DNA of 64,000 bases, from assembly GCA_036850595.1 (NCBI GenBank), contig CM072168.1, forward strand, positions 14,313,982 through 14,377,981, written 5' to 3'. The position numbers and the translations under genes are program-made. The stretch is from Rhyacichthys aspro (lineage: Eukaryota > Chordata > Actinopteri > Gobiiformes > Rhyacichthyidae). Below the pieces are notes generated by a model, which worked only from the letters and a program-made list of their open reading frames with translations, made no database searches and was not told the origin of the DNA. Every line of letters begins with the position of its first letter. Position 1 is the stretch's first letter. Below are positions 25,058 through 38,526 of this stretch, in pieces.

Positions 25058-28000
25058 CAGTGCCCAGTAGTAAGTGTGTGAGTGTGTTAATAGATAGACT
25101 GGATAGAGACATAGAGCATCTTTGTATTTTAGTGTGTGCTTTCTCTTTAGCGCACCTTATGAGATGAGCATTTATGTTAGTATATAAAGAAATGTGTATT
25201 TACTAGAATCACATCATCAAGGGAAGTTCTATTCAATTTGTCTCAAATTGGCTAAGTACTAGTAGCTTTACAGTAAATGCAAGATGAGGAGTTGTTTTCT
25301 GTCTCTTGGCTCGTGGTAGCTTCGTCTCTTGGCATGTAGGTCCATGAACATGTGTGTCCTACGGATATGAGTGAAAGGATTATGTGTTTGCCCACTGAGA
25401 CCATATGAGCCACACTCTTCTGCTAAATTAAAAGCAACCCTGTCAAAATGCAAACGCAATATATGACACATGATGTATTGTATCCTCAATGATATCAGTT
25501 TGAAATGTTGCATTTGTTAGTGGATTTAAGTTTATGGCTTATATATGTTTACATGTAAGGATTCCCAGTAAGTATGCATTAAATGCCTCTTGTTTGAGAG
25601 CGACAGCAAGCATGGCTCTAACCCAAGAGTCCCCAGAAAATAAAGTAAATATTGGTATTGCTGTGTTGTTACTTGAGCTTTCCCACAAGACTGTGTTCAT
25701 ACACTATGGTTGGATGAAGGCCAGTCTTAGGAGTGTGAGTACAAATCACAAGTCTTATTACTCACCTGGATGCTCAATGGCCACTCTTGTTTCTTGGGCT
25801 CTCACAGTCTTAAGGATAAGCTGACTGTACATTTCAAACCCAGTATTACTCAATGAGCAGACATATAAAACTTCTCTTTAAGTTTAATGACAAGTCTATT
25901 GTTGATCTGTGGTTAGCTAAATGAAATAATCTTTTACAGCCATTATATGAACACCAATCTATGCCTTGTTCAAACTGTCACGTGTCTGCATAGGTGATGT
26001 GTAACAGTCTGTAAGATCAAGTAGAAGTCTATGACTGTTGTATGTGTGTGTGACTCAGACTCAAACCATACATGGGACAAGATTTTAGGGAGTTCTGCTT
26101 CTAACTACCACATTTGTTCCTGCATCAACTCACTAGATTTACTAGATTAACACCCCAGGAAGTAAATCAGGAAGCAAAAACATTTTTCAAACTGTTGTAG
26201 TTATTATTTGTTTGAGAAATGGCTCTTGTTTCATTTTTATCTTGATGCAATAAAAAACACAGCTTGGTTTACATTGTGTATTTTTATCTTGTAAATGTGC
26301 ATTTGTTTCTCACCCTCGGCTTCAACTTCTTTTCATGTTATCTATTTCAGCACATCCGATAGAAAGTACATTGTAGACGTTAGCAGACAAAGGATAGTGC
26401 CTCCTTGAAATTAACCTTACATGCCTAAAGAAATGGATCCGCTTTGGAAAAAAAGGTTTTGAAAGTTGCTGAGATTGCAAGTAGTAACCCCCCTTTAAGC
26501 AGGCTGTTTGTTTAATATTATTGACCAGCTTCAGACTCGGCTGACTTTTAATGAAGTGCGAAGCAGCACTATTGAAATTCAAGTCAATACTGGGAAATAT
26601 ATAATTAAACACAATGAGTTTTTATTTGTGAATTGAATTGTGTTGTGCATAGAGATTTAAGAGGGGAATGAGAGAGCCAATAATTCCTGACAGAGACACA
26701 GCTTAGCTAGATGGATTGCCTTGCAGGGCTTTTCTTACTCTGGCTTAATCGCTTGTACAAGTACTGCAGCAGATGTGACTTTTATGTTAAATGCATCTTG
26801 AATTTTAAGAATGTTTTGTTTTCCATTATTGTCTCAAAACATATAAAATGCAATTCATTCTCACTGTATATTTGCTTACAGTTTGCAAAGTTGCAGAGTA
26901 GTGGACTGTGCTTAAAAAATAACCCAGTGTCTGTTAAAATTTAAGTCCTAAACACTTACAGTTCTGTAGAAGGCGAGTCCACTTTCTTTTTCATCCTTAG
27001 TCTCTTTTGGCAGTGACCCAGACTCTTTAATGAGATGTCTTTCTGTTCACAGCATGTGATCACAATTCATGTCAGTCCTTTAACACATCATAAGGAACTA
27101 CTTCTTAATTCCTTCTCATTAGACCTATTTTTTTTTAATCTTATCATACATGTTGGCAGCCATAGCCTCCAGGTAAATACATCTCAAATGAATCTATTTA
27201 TTTTGTAATATACATAATGATGTTTCCCCCAGTGTTTCTTAAATAGATGGTAAAGATTTATCAAAGTTGAGTTGTTCTAATTATGACAGTGTGCACATGT
27301 CCCCAAAGATATGCACTGATGCAAATCAAAAGGACTGGGACCTGTCAGCATTTCTCATTTGTGATAAGGGCAAATTCACTTAATCTATTTTTATGGTCTT
27401 TGCTTAGACTAAGACTGGAAATGTTATCAAAGTTCATTGCACAGTAAAAGCTGCTTACAGTCTATTTATGTTGCACAGTGTGACATAATATGACAGAATA
27501 TTATAGGATACAAAACTCTGCTGTGATCAAAAATTGTGATTTGGGCTTGTATTTATTATTATTTTATATATGATCTAGTCCTGCAGAACTAAAATCGCAT
27601 CCAGTGGCTCCTGGGAGGGTTTGGCCATGGTAACATCTGTCATGAAAATATTTTTACAATTATTTTTAAACAGATAATTGTCATAAAATTCATCTTACCA
27701 TAATTGTGTACTAGGAGTGTCTGCCAGGTCCTAATTGTTCCTGTAGCATATCCTCAGGGCTCATGTACAACACATACATGATGCCAAAGGTAATATCCCC
27801 ATCAACAGTTGATCAAAAATGCAGTTTATAAAACATGCAGTGGCAGCTAGAAACCAGAGAAGACTAAATGCAAGCCAACTGTTACACTTCTCATTGGATT
27901 TGGATACTTGGAGAGAGAACAAAAACAGCTGCTGATACAAAAATTATCTGGAGTAATGAAGAGCCAAACTGATATCTTAATTGGTGTCCAGCATGTTGAA

Positions 28001-29619
28001 TACACTCACACTGGTTACATAGCCACAGATGATGGAGACACTGGAGACAGTCACACTTACAATTGTGATAGTTTGGGTTTAGCATAATTCTTTGTGTTTA
28101 TTTCCATCCTTTGCAGTGCTGAGAACCTGTAGGGGCGTCACAAGCCCAACATATTCACTACAATAACAATTTTATAATATAGTCATGAACCATAACCATA
28201 ACCTACAATAGCCCAGTAGCAACCACCAAAAGGGGAAAAATGATCAGGATGGACATGTATGTTGTTTTTTGAGTGTTAGAGTATGCACTGTTCATTTGAT
28301 AATTGAAACACTTTTTTAATTTTTTTTTTATCATAAACCTTGGTCTGCTTTTCTACTGTCTATGGAGACATGGTGGTGCTATAGCACATTATTGATAAAG
28401 TGGAGGATTGCACATTTTGCACATTGGTATTAACTGGATTATGGTAAGATGGTGCAGTTTACACACTATGTAATTGGACAGACTTTTGCAAACACTTCAG
28501 TCTTTGGCCACTTGGTAAATGTTGACCTTATTTTGTGGGATTATGACTCATAAGGCAAACATGTCTGCCTGTACCCAAACCCATGATCTAGCCTGCCATC
28601 TTTTGTCAAACAAGAACACCTGCCACTGTGGACTAACTTGGAGCTGCACCAGTGTGATCAGCGCTCCCTGAATAAGCTGTGAAGATGACTTCCTCCGACG
28701 CCAGCTGAGCAGAGTGGTGTAGGTGTATAATTTTTGACAGGATCCGGCATGAGTCCCCTCTGTCTACCTCTTTGTGTCCAGCCTTCCTCCTTTTCTCGCC
28801 CCCCATGGGAAACTAAAGAGTCTGCACAAATACTTCAACCAAAGAGGCTAAAGCTGACACGGATATCAGTGTCTGTTACAATGGCAAGCTGCTCTGCTCT
28901 GTTGCCAACTGAGAGCCGGTGGCATCACTCAGACACATTGTGTAAAAGCTCTATCACTGTACCCATCTGGGAGTCACTCTGACAATACATGCAAGCCGGC
29001 ATTTTTGTCTTTTACTTTCTGACTGTGAGATGAAAACAGTGGGTCCTCAGTGCTTTGTACCACACAGTCACACACACACAAGGTAAACTGCTGTCATTGT
29101 GCTGTGTTCATCAGGAACAGTGTGCCTTACATGGTGGGGCGGACTCTAGATGTTTTCTGGTTTACAATAGAAGTGGTTCTTTTGCCTCCTGCTTCACAAT
29201 CTGTCACCATTGTTAGCTGTGTGTGCATTTAGGACAGCACCATATTGCAGAGAGCTGGCAGAGCAGGATTTTTCTGTGATATAACAAACAATTTGAAATT
29301 GTAGCTCAGTTTGGAAAGATGCTGCTCGTATTGCCTCATCTTTCGGGGAATATTACAATGCACTGTCTAGTACCTGTCTTCTTAGTTGACTGTATTTATT
29401 CTGTAAACAAATGACTTTTTATTGACTGCTTTCCTTTGTAGTCAACAATGACAAGTGGGTTCTATTTTTTAATCATCTGATCAGTTACTAGAACAAAAAG
29501 CCTAAAGGTAATCATGTCCTTACAGACATAAATATCTTACACATGCTTTGTTATTACCAGCATACAGGGAAAGGACTGTGGAATCAGTTCCCAGCCTCTC
29601 TGACTTTAAGGCCTTGTGG
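25058..29619. other. Noncoding DNA, no gene
   Basis: AT-rich sequence with no recognised exon or repeat family. A weaker RFX-like site, TTGGCCATGGTAAC, lies at 27621-27634. The open frames (up to 96 codons, for example minus strand 26322-26612) have no family resemblance. Confidence 0.6.
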
Positions 29620-29785
29620 TTCCTGGGTTAGCTTCTACAGTCCAACAACTGCAGATAGACTCTGGATTGCCCTTAGACCTTAAGGGGAAAGTGAGTGATA
29701 GTTTGAATCTTTGTGTTAGAGTAGCAAGGTTGTCCTGAGTGTACCCTACTTGTCCGAAGTCCGCTCTAGGTCCTGAACAAGTGTA
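29620..29785 (+). mobile_element. Degraded V-SINE-type copy, plus strand
   Basis: Segments line up in order with the fish V-SINE-type body: CTACAGTCCAACAACTGCAG, then GACTCTGGATTGCCCTTAG, then a GTGAGTG...TTTGAATCTTTGTGTTAG stretch, then GAGTGTACCCTACTTGTCCG and CGAAGTCCGCTCTAGG. The head and first part of the body are missing and a short segment before the GTGTACCC motif looks deleted. It is much more diverged than the neighbouring copies, so it is probably older. It lies directly next to an opposite-strand copy. Confidence 0.5.
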
Positions 29786-29814
29786 CAATGCCAGCATCTT
29801 CTAGCATTACTATA

Positions 29815-30082
29815 GTCCCCGTTGGGGGTCGCGGGTGGCTGGAGCCTATACCAGCAGCTTTGGGCCTGAGGCAGGGTACATCCTGGACAGTGGCCAGTTA
29901 GTTGCATGGCCATTCACTCTCTCATTCATCCATTAGAGGCACTTTACACTCACCAATTAAGACATACGGGGAGGACATGCAGACTCTTCACAGAAAGATC
30001 GAGCGCTGGCTGCCCCGGGGATCTAACCCATGATCTTCTTGCTGTGAAGCAGGAGCGCTAACCACCCTGCTACCATGCACCC
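29815..30082 (-). mobile_element. V-SINE-type tRNA-derived SINE copy with tRNA-like head, minus strand
   Basis: Read on the minus strand, the element starts with a tRNA-like promoter: box A-like TGGTTAGCGC (30055-30064) and box B-like GGGTTAGATCC (30019-30029). It continues with TCTTTCTGTGAAGAGTCTGC, GCATGTCCTCCCCGTATG, a shortened middle and the tail GGCTCCAGCCACCCGCGACC. This is the only copy in the window that keeps both RNA polymerase III promoter boxes, though box B has degenerated from GGTTCGANTCC. The tail faces the tail of the plus-strand copy just to its left. Confidence 0.85.
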
Positions 30083-32814
30083 CCAAATGAATACATAACT
30101 ATAAAAATTTGCCTTGTACAGTATTATATTTTGTCCATTCACTATCATTGTGAAGCCAGATGTGGATCAGCCTTGAGCACAGCGTAAACAGCATTGATTA
30201 TCTTGTAACCATGGCACCTTTTTGTGGGTGGTAATACAAGGCCAGACTGTGATGACTAGACAAACTAGGTCAGGACATCTCCAAAACTGCAGAGGCAGGT
30301 GTTCCCTGTCTGCAGTTGTCAGCTTATCTAGGATACGCTCCTATGTTCAGATAATCTAAATGATCTCGATTAGGCGAGCCTCTTCTGTATGCGTTATATG
30401 TCTGTTCAATAAATGTGTTTGGGGAGAGGAGTATATAAACAAATTCAAATAAAACCCACACCCAAGAGTCTGTCTGGGGCACTCTGTGAATGTGGTTTGT
30501 ATGCGTCTCGAGGGGAAACCACAGGAGTTTGCTTAAACCCCATCTGTTTGGCTGCTGAGTAAACCTGATGAATGAGATCCTCTGGTGTCTCATGCTTACT
30601 GAACTAAGCAGGAAACAACAGAAGGATGGTTGTTGGATGAGTGAGGCCAAACATGAGAATTTCATCTGAAGATTTTGCTGCAATTTGTCATCCCAGGTCA
30701 TATTATGGTGAAACTAAATGCCCCTGTAAACGAGCTATTGGGAGGTTTTAAGCAAATCCACTTAAAAATATTTTCAAGTCCAATTGTACAAATGTGAGTG
30801 AGTCTTGAGTCTCTGTTCACTGCAGCATTTGGTGACTCATGTACAAAGTATTTCTCTCCATTTCCGTCTTGTCCCAGGGCTGGAAGTCTTCATCTGAACT
30901 TTAAGTGAAATTGATATAAACTCTTATGTCAAAGGCAGCAAAGGATCCAACATTCATTTTGCTGTGTCATAGTATTTCTTGGGTTTGTGTCAATTTTTAT
31001 CACAAGGTTGGTAGACGGATATCTTACACATGCCTGCAGCTTAAAATGTAGTCTTAAATCCTTTGTTTTAGATATGACAGAAAGCTGATTCCTAAAAATG
31101 TAAAATGGTGGCGAAAAGAAGTTTTAAATACAATATAACTGAGTATTGGACAATTTGAAGAAGTATGAACAGAAAGCCTTAGTATCTGTGATAAATTTAA
31201 CTGGATTTTTATCAAGTATTCATTTATAAGTATCCATAAAGTGATACATTTTACTTACACACTTACACTTTTAGCAGCTTTATACTCTTTCCATTTGACA
31301 ATATAAAACACACAATGGAAATTACTGCTTAGAAGCAGAGTTAAAGGTAAAACAATTACATGAATAAAAGCATTAACGTAAAAATAAAAAGACCTTTGTT
31401 TACAATATATATTACTAGCACCTTAAATAGAGAAATTTAAGTGTTGAGGAGTTTGAATACAGTCCATTGACCCAGAGGTACCCATTAAACTAAGTTGAAA
31501 CTATAAGCTACATATTTTCACCTTTCCATTCTATGAAGCAGAAAATAGACTGCACAATGTTGTTTTAAAGTGCTGTAGAATAGTGTGGTCAGCTCTGTGT
31601 TCCCGCCCTGCAACAGATGACAGTGCAGATGGATGGGTAAGGGGTCAGGATGGTGGGAACAGACTGGTTTTGTATGTGGCGCACTAGGGTCTGGCAGTGG
31701 GTGCAGTGCAGCCTGTGACCCACATCCCTGGAGACAGGAGTGGAGTGAGAGACACCAGTGTGGCCTATGTGTTTGTGCAGAACTTCCAGTTGGCTCCAGA
31801 GGCCTGTGTAAGAGAAGCATGTCTGCAGATATTCACTGACACTTATACACAGGAAACACAATCACTTTATACACACACACTGTCAAATACCAGCACCTCT
31901 TACCAGATCTCCCGCTGTGCCATTTCTTTTACCACTAATGTTTCTTACTCAACCATCACAGTTATCAAAGTCCATATTGCTTCTTTTCCATTGTCTAGGG
32001 CAAAGTGATTTGTCACAATTTGTGTGGACACAAGAGTTAGTTTTCCTCTGTGGACGAGCTGTCTAGACAGTGTTCTGCTGTCAGAGCATTCATACAGATG
32101 GGGAGGCTTTTTTTTTTCCACCGTTCACTTTATAATAAAAGCAACTGATACTGTACACCCTGGAGGGAAGCTTTGCAGACTGCACATTTTCACAGAAATT
32201 TCCTACAGTGTCTTGCAGACTAAAGTAAGTATGCCAAGTTGCTTTTTAGGAAACTGATAAGTATAATAATAATAATAATTGTTTAGATCATCTACTTAAC
32301 CTGAACAGTTTTTCTTGAGTTTCATTGTCAATGTGCCTAACATTGATGGCACTGACACTTATCTGCAGGATTTGGGATATCACAGGCTGTTTCTTTGCAT
32401 TATACACATTGGATATGTTACATTTTTAGGCTGGTCGGAGACTTACTACTGCATCAGTACTTGAATGAAATTCGTGAATTTCCTGAACATCCTACTAATG
32501 GTTTATGAGTGTCATGGAGCTCCTCTTAATAACAAGATGCAACAGTGAGAAAACAATCAAAACCCATTGCTTTTGAAGAATGTTATGATTGCTCATGACT
32601 CAATATACAGCAATTTTCTGAAGAATATTTGATGTAAAATGAAATGACAAACACGTTCTTGAAATGTATATATACTTAATGCAACAAAAATTATTGACAG
32701 TTTTTAGCAAAACATTGTTCTAGTAAATACATAAACTGGTTTGAATGAAAAATGACTCAAAAAAACCCCAAAGACATCCTTGGCTGATTGTGGCTAACTC
32801 AAACATCGTCAGCT
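30083..32814. other. Noncoding DNA, no gene
   Basis: No gene is recognised. A 125-codon minus-strand frame (30324-30701) and overlapping opposite-strand frames at 31518-32008 have no domains. A short AAT run lies at 32263-32280. Confidence 0.6.
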
Positions 32815-33094
32815 AACTCTGGTCTTTCTGGGAGGAGTCTGCATGTCCTCCCCGTGTCACTGCCCAAAGACATGCATGTATAGGCCAATTGTCAACTCTA
32901 AAGTATCCCTAGTGAAAGAATGTGAGAGTGAATGGTTGTCTGTCAATGTTCGTCTATAAGTGTGAGCCCTGCGACGAACTGGCCATTGTCCAGGGTGTAC
33001 CCCGCCCAAGGCCCAAAGCTGCTGGGATAGGCTCCAGCCACCCACAACCACAAAACGGGACCAAGCGGTAGAATATGAATGAATGAATGAATAA
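32815..33094 (+). mobile_element. V-SINE-type SINE copy, 5'-truncated, plus strand
   Basis: The tRNA-like head is absent. The copy begins at GGTCTTTCTGGGAGGAGTCT, runs through GCATGTCCTCCCCGTGTCAC, AAAGACATGCATG, GTGAATGGTTGTCTGTCAAT, GTCCAGGGTGTACCCCGCCC and GCTGGGATAGGCTCCAGCCA, and ends in a (GAAT)3 tail at about 33077-33092. It is the best-preserved body of the four copies. Minus-strand open frames across it (32857-33154) are shadows of the element. Confidence 0.88.
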
Positions 33095-35189
33095 AAGCTT
33101 AAAAAGCTGAATTGTTTTGCATTCCTGAAAATAACGATCAACTACATTTCTCAAGCCTGTTAATTGTACTCTCTTGACAAAAGCTGTTTTCTAAACGATA
33201 AGGGACTTGCCTCTAAAACTCTTCAAGCATTTTGAAACTTATTCTGTCAAAAATATGGAGCTAATTAGTAAGTAAGGCCACACTTCCCAGCAGGACTGGA
33301 TATCTGCTTAGCTAAAGTATATTTCTTTGACTTTTGCTTGTTATTGATCGTCCCTGTGTGTAATTCAGATAACTCCATGTCACCCCATCTCATTTAATGT
33401 CTCTGTATTTATTCACGGCTCACATCACTGGACTGTGATCTAGTGCATACTGTATATTGTGTGTGTACAGAATATTTGTGTATGTGCACCTCGGAGAGTT
33501 TGATCGCAAGCAGCAGAGGAATCAATAAATGCCTCTGCGTGAGAGCACAGAACAATAGAGGTTAAGTGAATTAACTCAGCACTTTGTTTCTGCCACTCAC
33601 GCCTCTCCCAGAATGTTAACATAGATAAATCAATTCACAGCAATATCTGCTCCATTGTGCTTGTTAAACAATTCCTACACACAGCGACATCTTTATATCG
33701 TCTCAAGCGCTATCTGAGCTATTCAGGCCAGGGCCTGGTGGAATTTAATGTCTTTAATAATAATACTATAATAATAAGGAATTAAAATTGTATTCATTGC
33801 TAATGCTTTTCCAGATTGTCACTACTTAAAAAAAACTGAAATCGTTCTATATATCGTCCATAGATGATATGATTTCTGTATATATGATTTCTCTTGCTAA
33901 TAATTACACACCCAAACTCTTTGTATTTGGTAGACAACTTTCTTTTCAGCTTATTCAATGCTGGCTAAACTCAATATTTATATGTATTTATGTTTATTTT
34001 TCTGCATGAATTAAATATTTATCAACAAAGCTTGTCAAATTGTGTCAGGCTGTCTTGTTTCCTTATGAAAGCAGCAATCCCTGGGCCCTTGGCAACCTCA
34101 ACACAGAAGAAGTGTTTTATGAACAACACTAAAGCTGTAGTGTTTTTTCTGTTTTTATTTGCACTGTGCGTTCTGAGCAGATGCTTACTGGCATGATGTA
34201 CAATAACAATGAATGTAAGTTTGACAAATTGAAAATGATTGGATTTACTTTTTGTCTCTTGGGGATAAGTAGCTTTTCACACTCTGTTGGGAAAGAATAC
34301 TGATTTACTGCTGTAGTTACAGTTGTCACTAGACATGTGCCGATGCTGGGACCAACGAAGACTGCAGGTGGTTTGGTGGGATTTTTAACCTTTTCCAATG
34401 TCCCGGGAGTCAGGGCCTGTGTCCATGCTTGTGACTGATGCAGCTTTAGGGTTTCACTTCCAAATGCCAACCCTTGTCAGTCTCCACAATGGATAGCTAA
34501 CCTCCAGTTAATCTAATAATCATTGTGGATTATTGACAGTTGCAGGTAATGAGTAACACACATTAGTGTTTAATATTTGACAGAACTCTGTTTGGGAATT
34601 ATCTCATTTTATACTGCTTATATGAAAACATAATAATCACTGTTTTTGGAATGCCATAAAGTGCACACCTTGATTTACCTTGATGTATATTTTCTATTTA
34701 AATTAAAGTTCAACTAATATAAATGCATCCCTCAATGTTTTCTCTAACATCATGTCTACCCTAACCATTTAAGATAAAGGGAGGACGCTATGGTAGTTGT
34801 CTTCATATAATAATGGTAATTTTACATAGATACATAATACAACATAATTGTGTTGCATTGAGTAAAATGGGATTGACATCTAGTTTAATAATGATTCTTT
34901 TACCCACAAATGTTTTCCATGTCCATGCCAGCAGCAGTGCACATATCTGTAGCAAGCAGCAACAGAGGCAACCAACAGGGACACTTAATTTATCTCTAAA
35001 ATCAGATTATTACAGTGGTGTTAGTAAAGTTCACATTTTGAGAGTCAAAACACAGCAATGGGCTGGGAAGCCTATCTTGATGTTGTTTCCACAGTTCCAA
35101 GGGGTCATTAGATGTAATCCTTTGTAATGACAGCTTCCTGTAGGGACTGGAAGCCTACTGTGTGCAAAGCGACGACAAACCCCACTTCA
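33095..35189. other. Noncoding DNA, no gene
   Basis: AT-rich sequence with a short ATA/AAT run at 33756-33777. The 113-codon minus-strand frame at 34129-34470 and the 104-codon plus-strand frame at 34813-35127 are unrecognised and treated as chance. Confidence 0.6.
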
Positions 35190-35430
35190 CCTTAAACCCC
35201 ACAGCTCATCCATCCCCCAAAGTGCAGCCTCTCTGACACTGGCTTGTTGGCTGTCTGCAATGTGGCGCTGGGGAATTCACATCCACCTGCTCTGCTCTGT
35301 GAGCACTGGGTTGACCTTGCCAAATGGGACCCACGGGCTGGACACCCATGGGCCAAATTCCAACATACTGTAAGTGTCCAGAGCCAAAGGCAAAGCAGAG
35401 GTGGGGCCTGGTGAGGCATTTCAGCACACA
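35190..35430. promoter_or_regulatory. Regulatory-looking GC-balanced block
   Basis: This is compositionally distinct from the AT-rich flanks, with GTTGACCTTGCC and CCCATGGGCC near 35310-35355 and no simple repeats. Two nested minus-strand 79-codon frames and a plus-strand 85-codon frame overlap here without domains. Candidate conserved noncoding element, by texture only. Confidence 0.25.
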
Positions 35431-38400
35431 ATTAAATGAAGACATTACTGTTCAAAAGCTGTTTCCCTCGGTCACTTGTGTTGTGCTGCCTTTGTGTAAA
35501 GTCAAGCCCTTGACTATTCCAATGGAACTTATGGCTCTGTTTGGCCAGAGCAGTTTTATACTGTTTATACTATTTACCTGAGTGAGACTGTGACCGCTGC
35601 AGGAAATGTAGTGTTATTTTTCACTGCACCTTTTATCACGCACTTCTCTTACTAGTAATGTCAAACCATTCATTATTGTTGCCGTTATCTAGATGTTTGA
35701 AGCAGATTTAATTGAAATTTCTTCAGTCTGTGAAAGTGATCATTTTATTGCAAACTGAGTTATCCTACTCCAAATAGATCAATGTTGTAAGACATGCACT
35801 GCAAAGTGTCAGTGTTAATGAATATTCATTAAGGTCAAATTTGTTTTGAAGAACCTTAATTGCTGTGTGTACAGTTACAGTGTGCTTTAATGAAAATCCT
35901 ACATTGTGTGTCTTAAAATGATAAAACATTACACATACATGAGATGTCATTTAGTTAAAAGTAGGTAAAAGAGAAGAAAAATGCAAAGTGAATACAGCAA
36001 ACATCCCATGGCACTGAGGCATGAGTCCACTGTATGTTGGTGAAAGTGCAGCACTGTTGTTATGAGCAACTCAAAATGTATTCCTTTTTCGAATGAAGGT
36101 GAAAGGTAAATGGAAATCTTTATCTGAGTAGAGAAGATAATGGTTAAACATGTGCTTTATCTGCTGCAGTAACCAATAGTGTTAAAGGAGTTTTCGCTGA
36201 GGATGATGAATGGGATAACAGCAAAACTGCTTTTATATCAGGACAGCATCTTCAGATCATATTCACTGGGGCCAAAAACCAATATAACCAGTGCATGTAA
36301 GTGAATGTGTCTTCGCTAAAAACCTCAAAGCCTGATAAGCATCTACTTTTGCAACTTTTAAATCACCTCAAAGGCATATTTTTTCCTTAAGTGAACAGCT
36401 CTTAAGAGATTTCCCCAGTACCTTTTGTCAGGTCTTTGTTTTTCTGTTTGAAGATTGTATTGCTATTCTTGTCATCTCTTCGAGGTTGTCATACTCTGCC
36501 ACACCAACTTTTAAAACAGTTTCTTATACCATTGCATTAATAAAGAATCTCTGTATTGTAAGTTTTATGTTATCTTATTTTCAGGAAAACCCAGAGAATG
36601 CTCCAAAGCCTCCTGGATCCATAATGATGATGCGGGACCTCAGTGTTAATTCAAAGCTACACATCTGCTTGAATAATGAATGAATTAGCCCAAGTGACCT
36701 GATTTAGAATCTGTGCATACTGGAGTCTATCTCTGTGCTGGGGATCCAGTGTATATTTGACCTCAGTCCACTGTCAGCGCTAACTGGACATCTTTCATAT
36801 GTGCATCTAACCTAATTTATGCCTGGTGTGTTTTATCTCTGAAGTTAAAAGCATTTCATCTCTACTTGATTTATTGGAAGATCAATATTCATTTGTACTC
36901 ACGTGCCTTGATCAAAGGCTTTCTGTGGCTACACTCACTCTGGGAAATATTTATTTTAGACACAAAGCGTCACGTTAATTTGATCAAAGCTTTCACAATG
37001 AGATTTAAACATATTCATAAGTTCTAATGGGAAAAGTGACCTTTGGTGTGTGGTGCACGCAGAAACCTACAAAGTGAGTTTTATGCTATATGCCTCAACT
37101 CAAGTATGCTCTCATTAAAACTCAGATCGGAAAATTGATTTAAAGTTAAAAGTCAAAAACATGTTGAAACACTACCGAGCACTACCAACTCTGCATTCAA
37201 TAAGTGGATAATATTCTGAATCCCAGTTGACTTGGAGCTTAAAATTCAGGAAAGTTTTTATCATCTGCTACAATTACCCCTTGAAAATACTCTATTATAC
37301 AGAAGCAAAAAGCATTCATGATCAACATTGTTTAAAATACTATAGTGCTAACCATGTTGTGTCAATGAAAACCTGTGCTAATGCATTATACCACATTGAA
37401 ACCCCTTTTTGAAATACCATCTAACATGATTTCTTGACTAGGAATATAAGTCATTATATTTTTACATACTCCAGGCTTTAAAATAATACAATGGTGCCTT
37501 TAGCAATTCAGTGCTGTGTTAATTTATATAGCTGCAAGGGCTCCTTCATGTATGCACTATGGTAATTGTTTCCCTACAGAGCATCATCCAACACCATGTC
37601 CTCCATTTTATCATTTCTTCTTCATGCGCTGTGCCTCCAGGTCCATCTATTCTCCTCATGTTGACTTCTTACCTCTGCTTCTGGTTTAAATCAAATTTCT
37701 ATGTTTCCCACATTTCATACTGATCAATAACATTCCCATCTGACAACTGTTCACACTAGACACATCAGTACTAGAAATAGGTGATGATGGCTTGCAGTGG
37801 GCAGTTATATGACTCTTAGCATCTGTAATCATGTCAACGTAAAGAAGAAGAAGGTAGATCGAAGCGGGATTTATATTCAGCGTATGCAGTGGTTATGCTC
37901 TTGCTTTCATTCACAACACAGCCTTCACTGCAAGCTACTGGGATTTTACTAGGAATGTCTGAATGTGTGAATGGGACATACAGTGTTCTTGTTACATACA
38001 AGGGCTAGCATTTATTAATAACAAAAAGTATTCCAGGCTGGAGAAAAATCACAGACCTCAACTGCTTTGTTTCACATCCACTCCCCTCTTTCTCCCTTCA
38101 GCTGTTCAGGTTTTCAGCTGTATTGTTTTCTCCTCCTCTATCTGTGTCCCAGCCTTACCCCCACGTCTGAAACAAAATGATAACACCTTATGTTGCCCGT
38201 TGCTGCAGTCACTCAGGGTTATCTTGTTCTTCTGCCCTTATCGCTGTTATATGACACCTCCTCTTACTCCTGCAAAATAACCTGCACAAGGAATCAGCTG
38301 GCTGCTTTTCAAAACGGAAGATGCTAATAATTGTTCACGATTCAGTAGCCAATGAAATTTGCTTTCAGGGTGCAAGCCACAGCATGCAACATTTATACTT

Positions 38401-38506
38401 CTTTTTAGTAGAACTACTTATTTATTCATCAATTTATTTATTTGTTGATTTGTTTGCATGCTTTTTCATTGGTTGTTTGTTTAGAGATGGAGAGATGAAT
38501 TGATTC
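35431..38506. other. Noncoding DNA, no gene
   Basis: No gene is called. One exon-like spot at 36583-36683 is discussed as a finding. The rest is AT-rich and unrecognised. Confidence 0.6.
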
Positions 38507-38526
38507 AACCGGTTTAGAAACCGGTT
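38507..38526. promoter_or_regulatory. Tandem Grainyhead-type sites forming a perfect palindrome
   Basis: AACCGGTTT-AG-AAACCGGTT is a perfect 9-bp inverted repeat with a 2-base spacer. Each arm contains the palindromic Grainyhead-like (GRHL) consensus AACCGGTT (38507-38514 and 38519-38526), spaced 12 bp start to start, a little over one helical turn. GRHL factors act as dimers in epithelial gene control. CP2-family proteins bind related CNRG-type sites. Motif match only. Confidence 0.4.

Noticed and set aside
30324..30701. 125-codon minus-strand open frame
   Set aside because: No family resemblance and no exon signals at sensible places. Treated as chance.
32440..32465. TACTGCATCAG, matching the start of miR-217
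   Set aside because: Only the first 11 bases match and no complementary arm is present to form a precursor hairpin.
32857..33154. Minus-strand open frames of 94 and 66 codons
   Set aside because: They lie largely inside the V-SINE-type copy and are shadows of a noncoding element.
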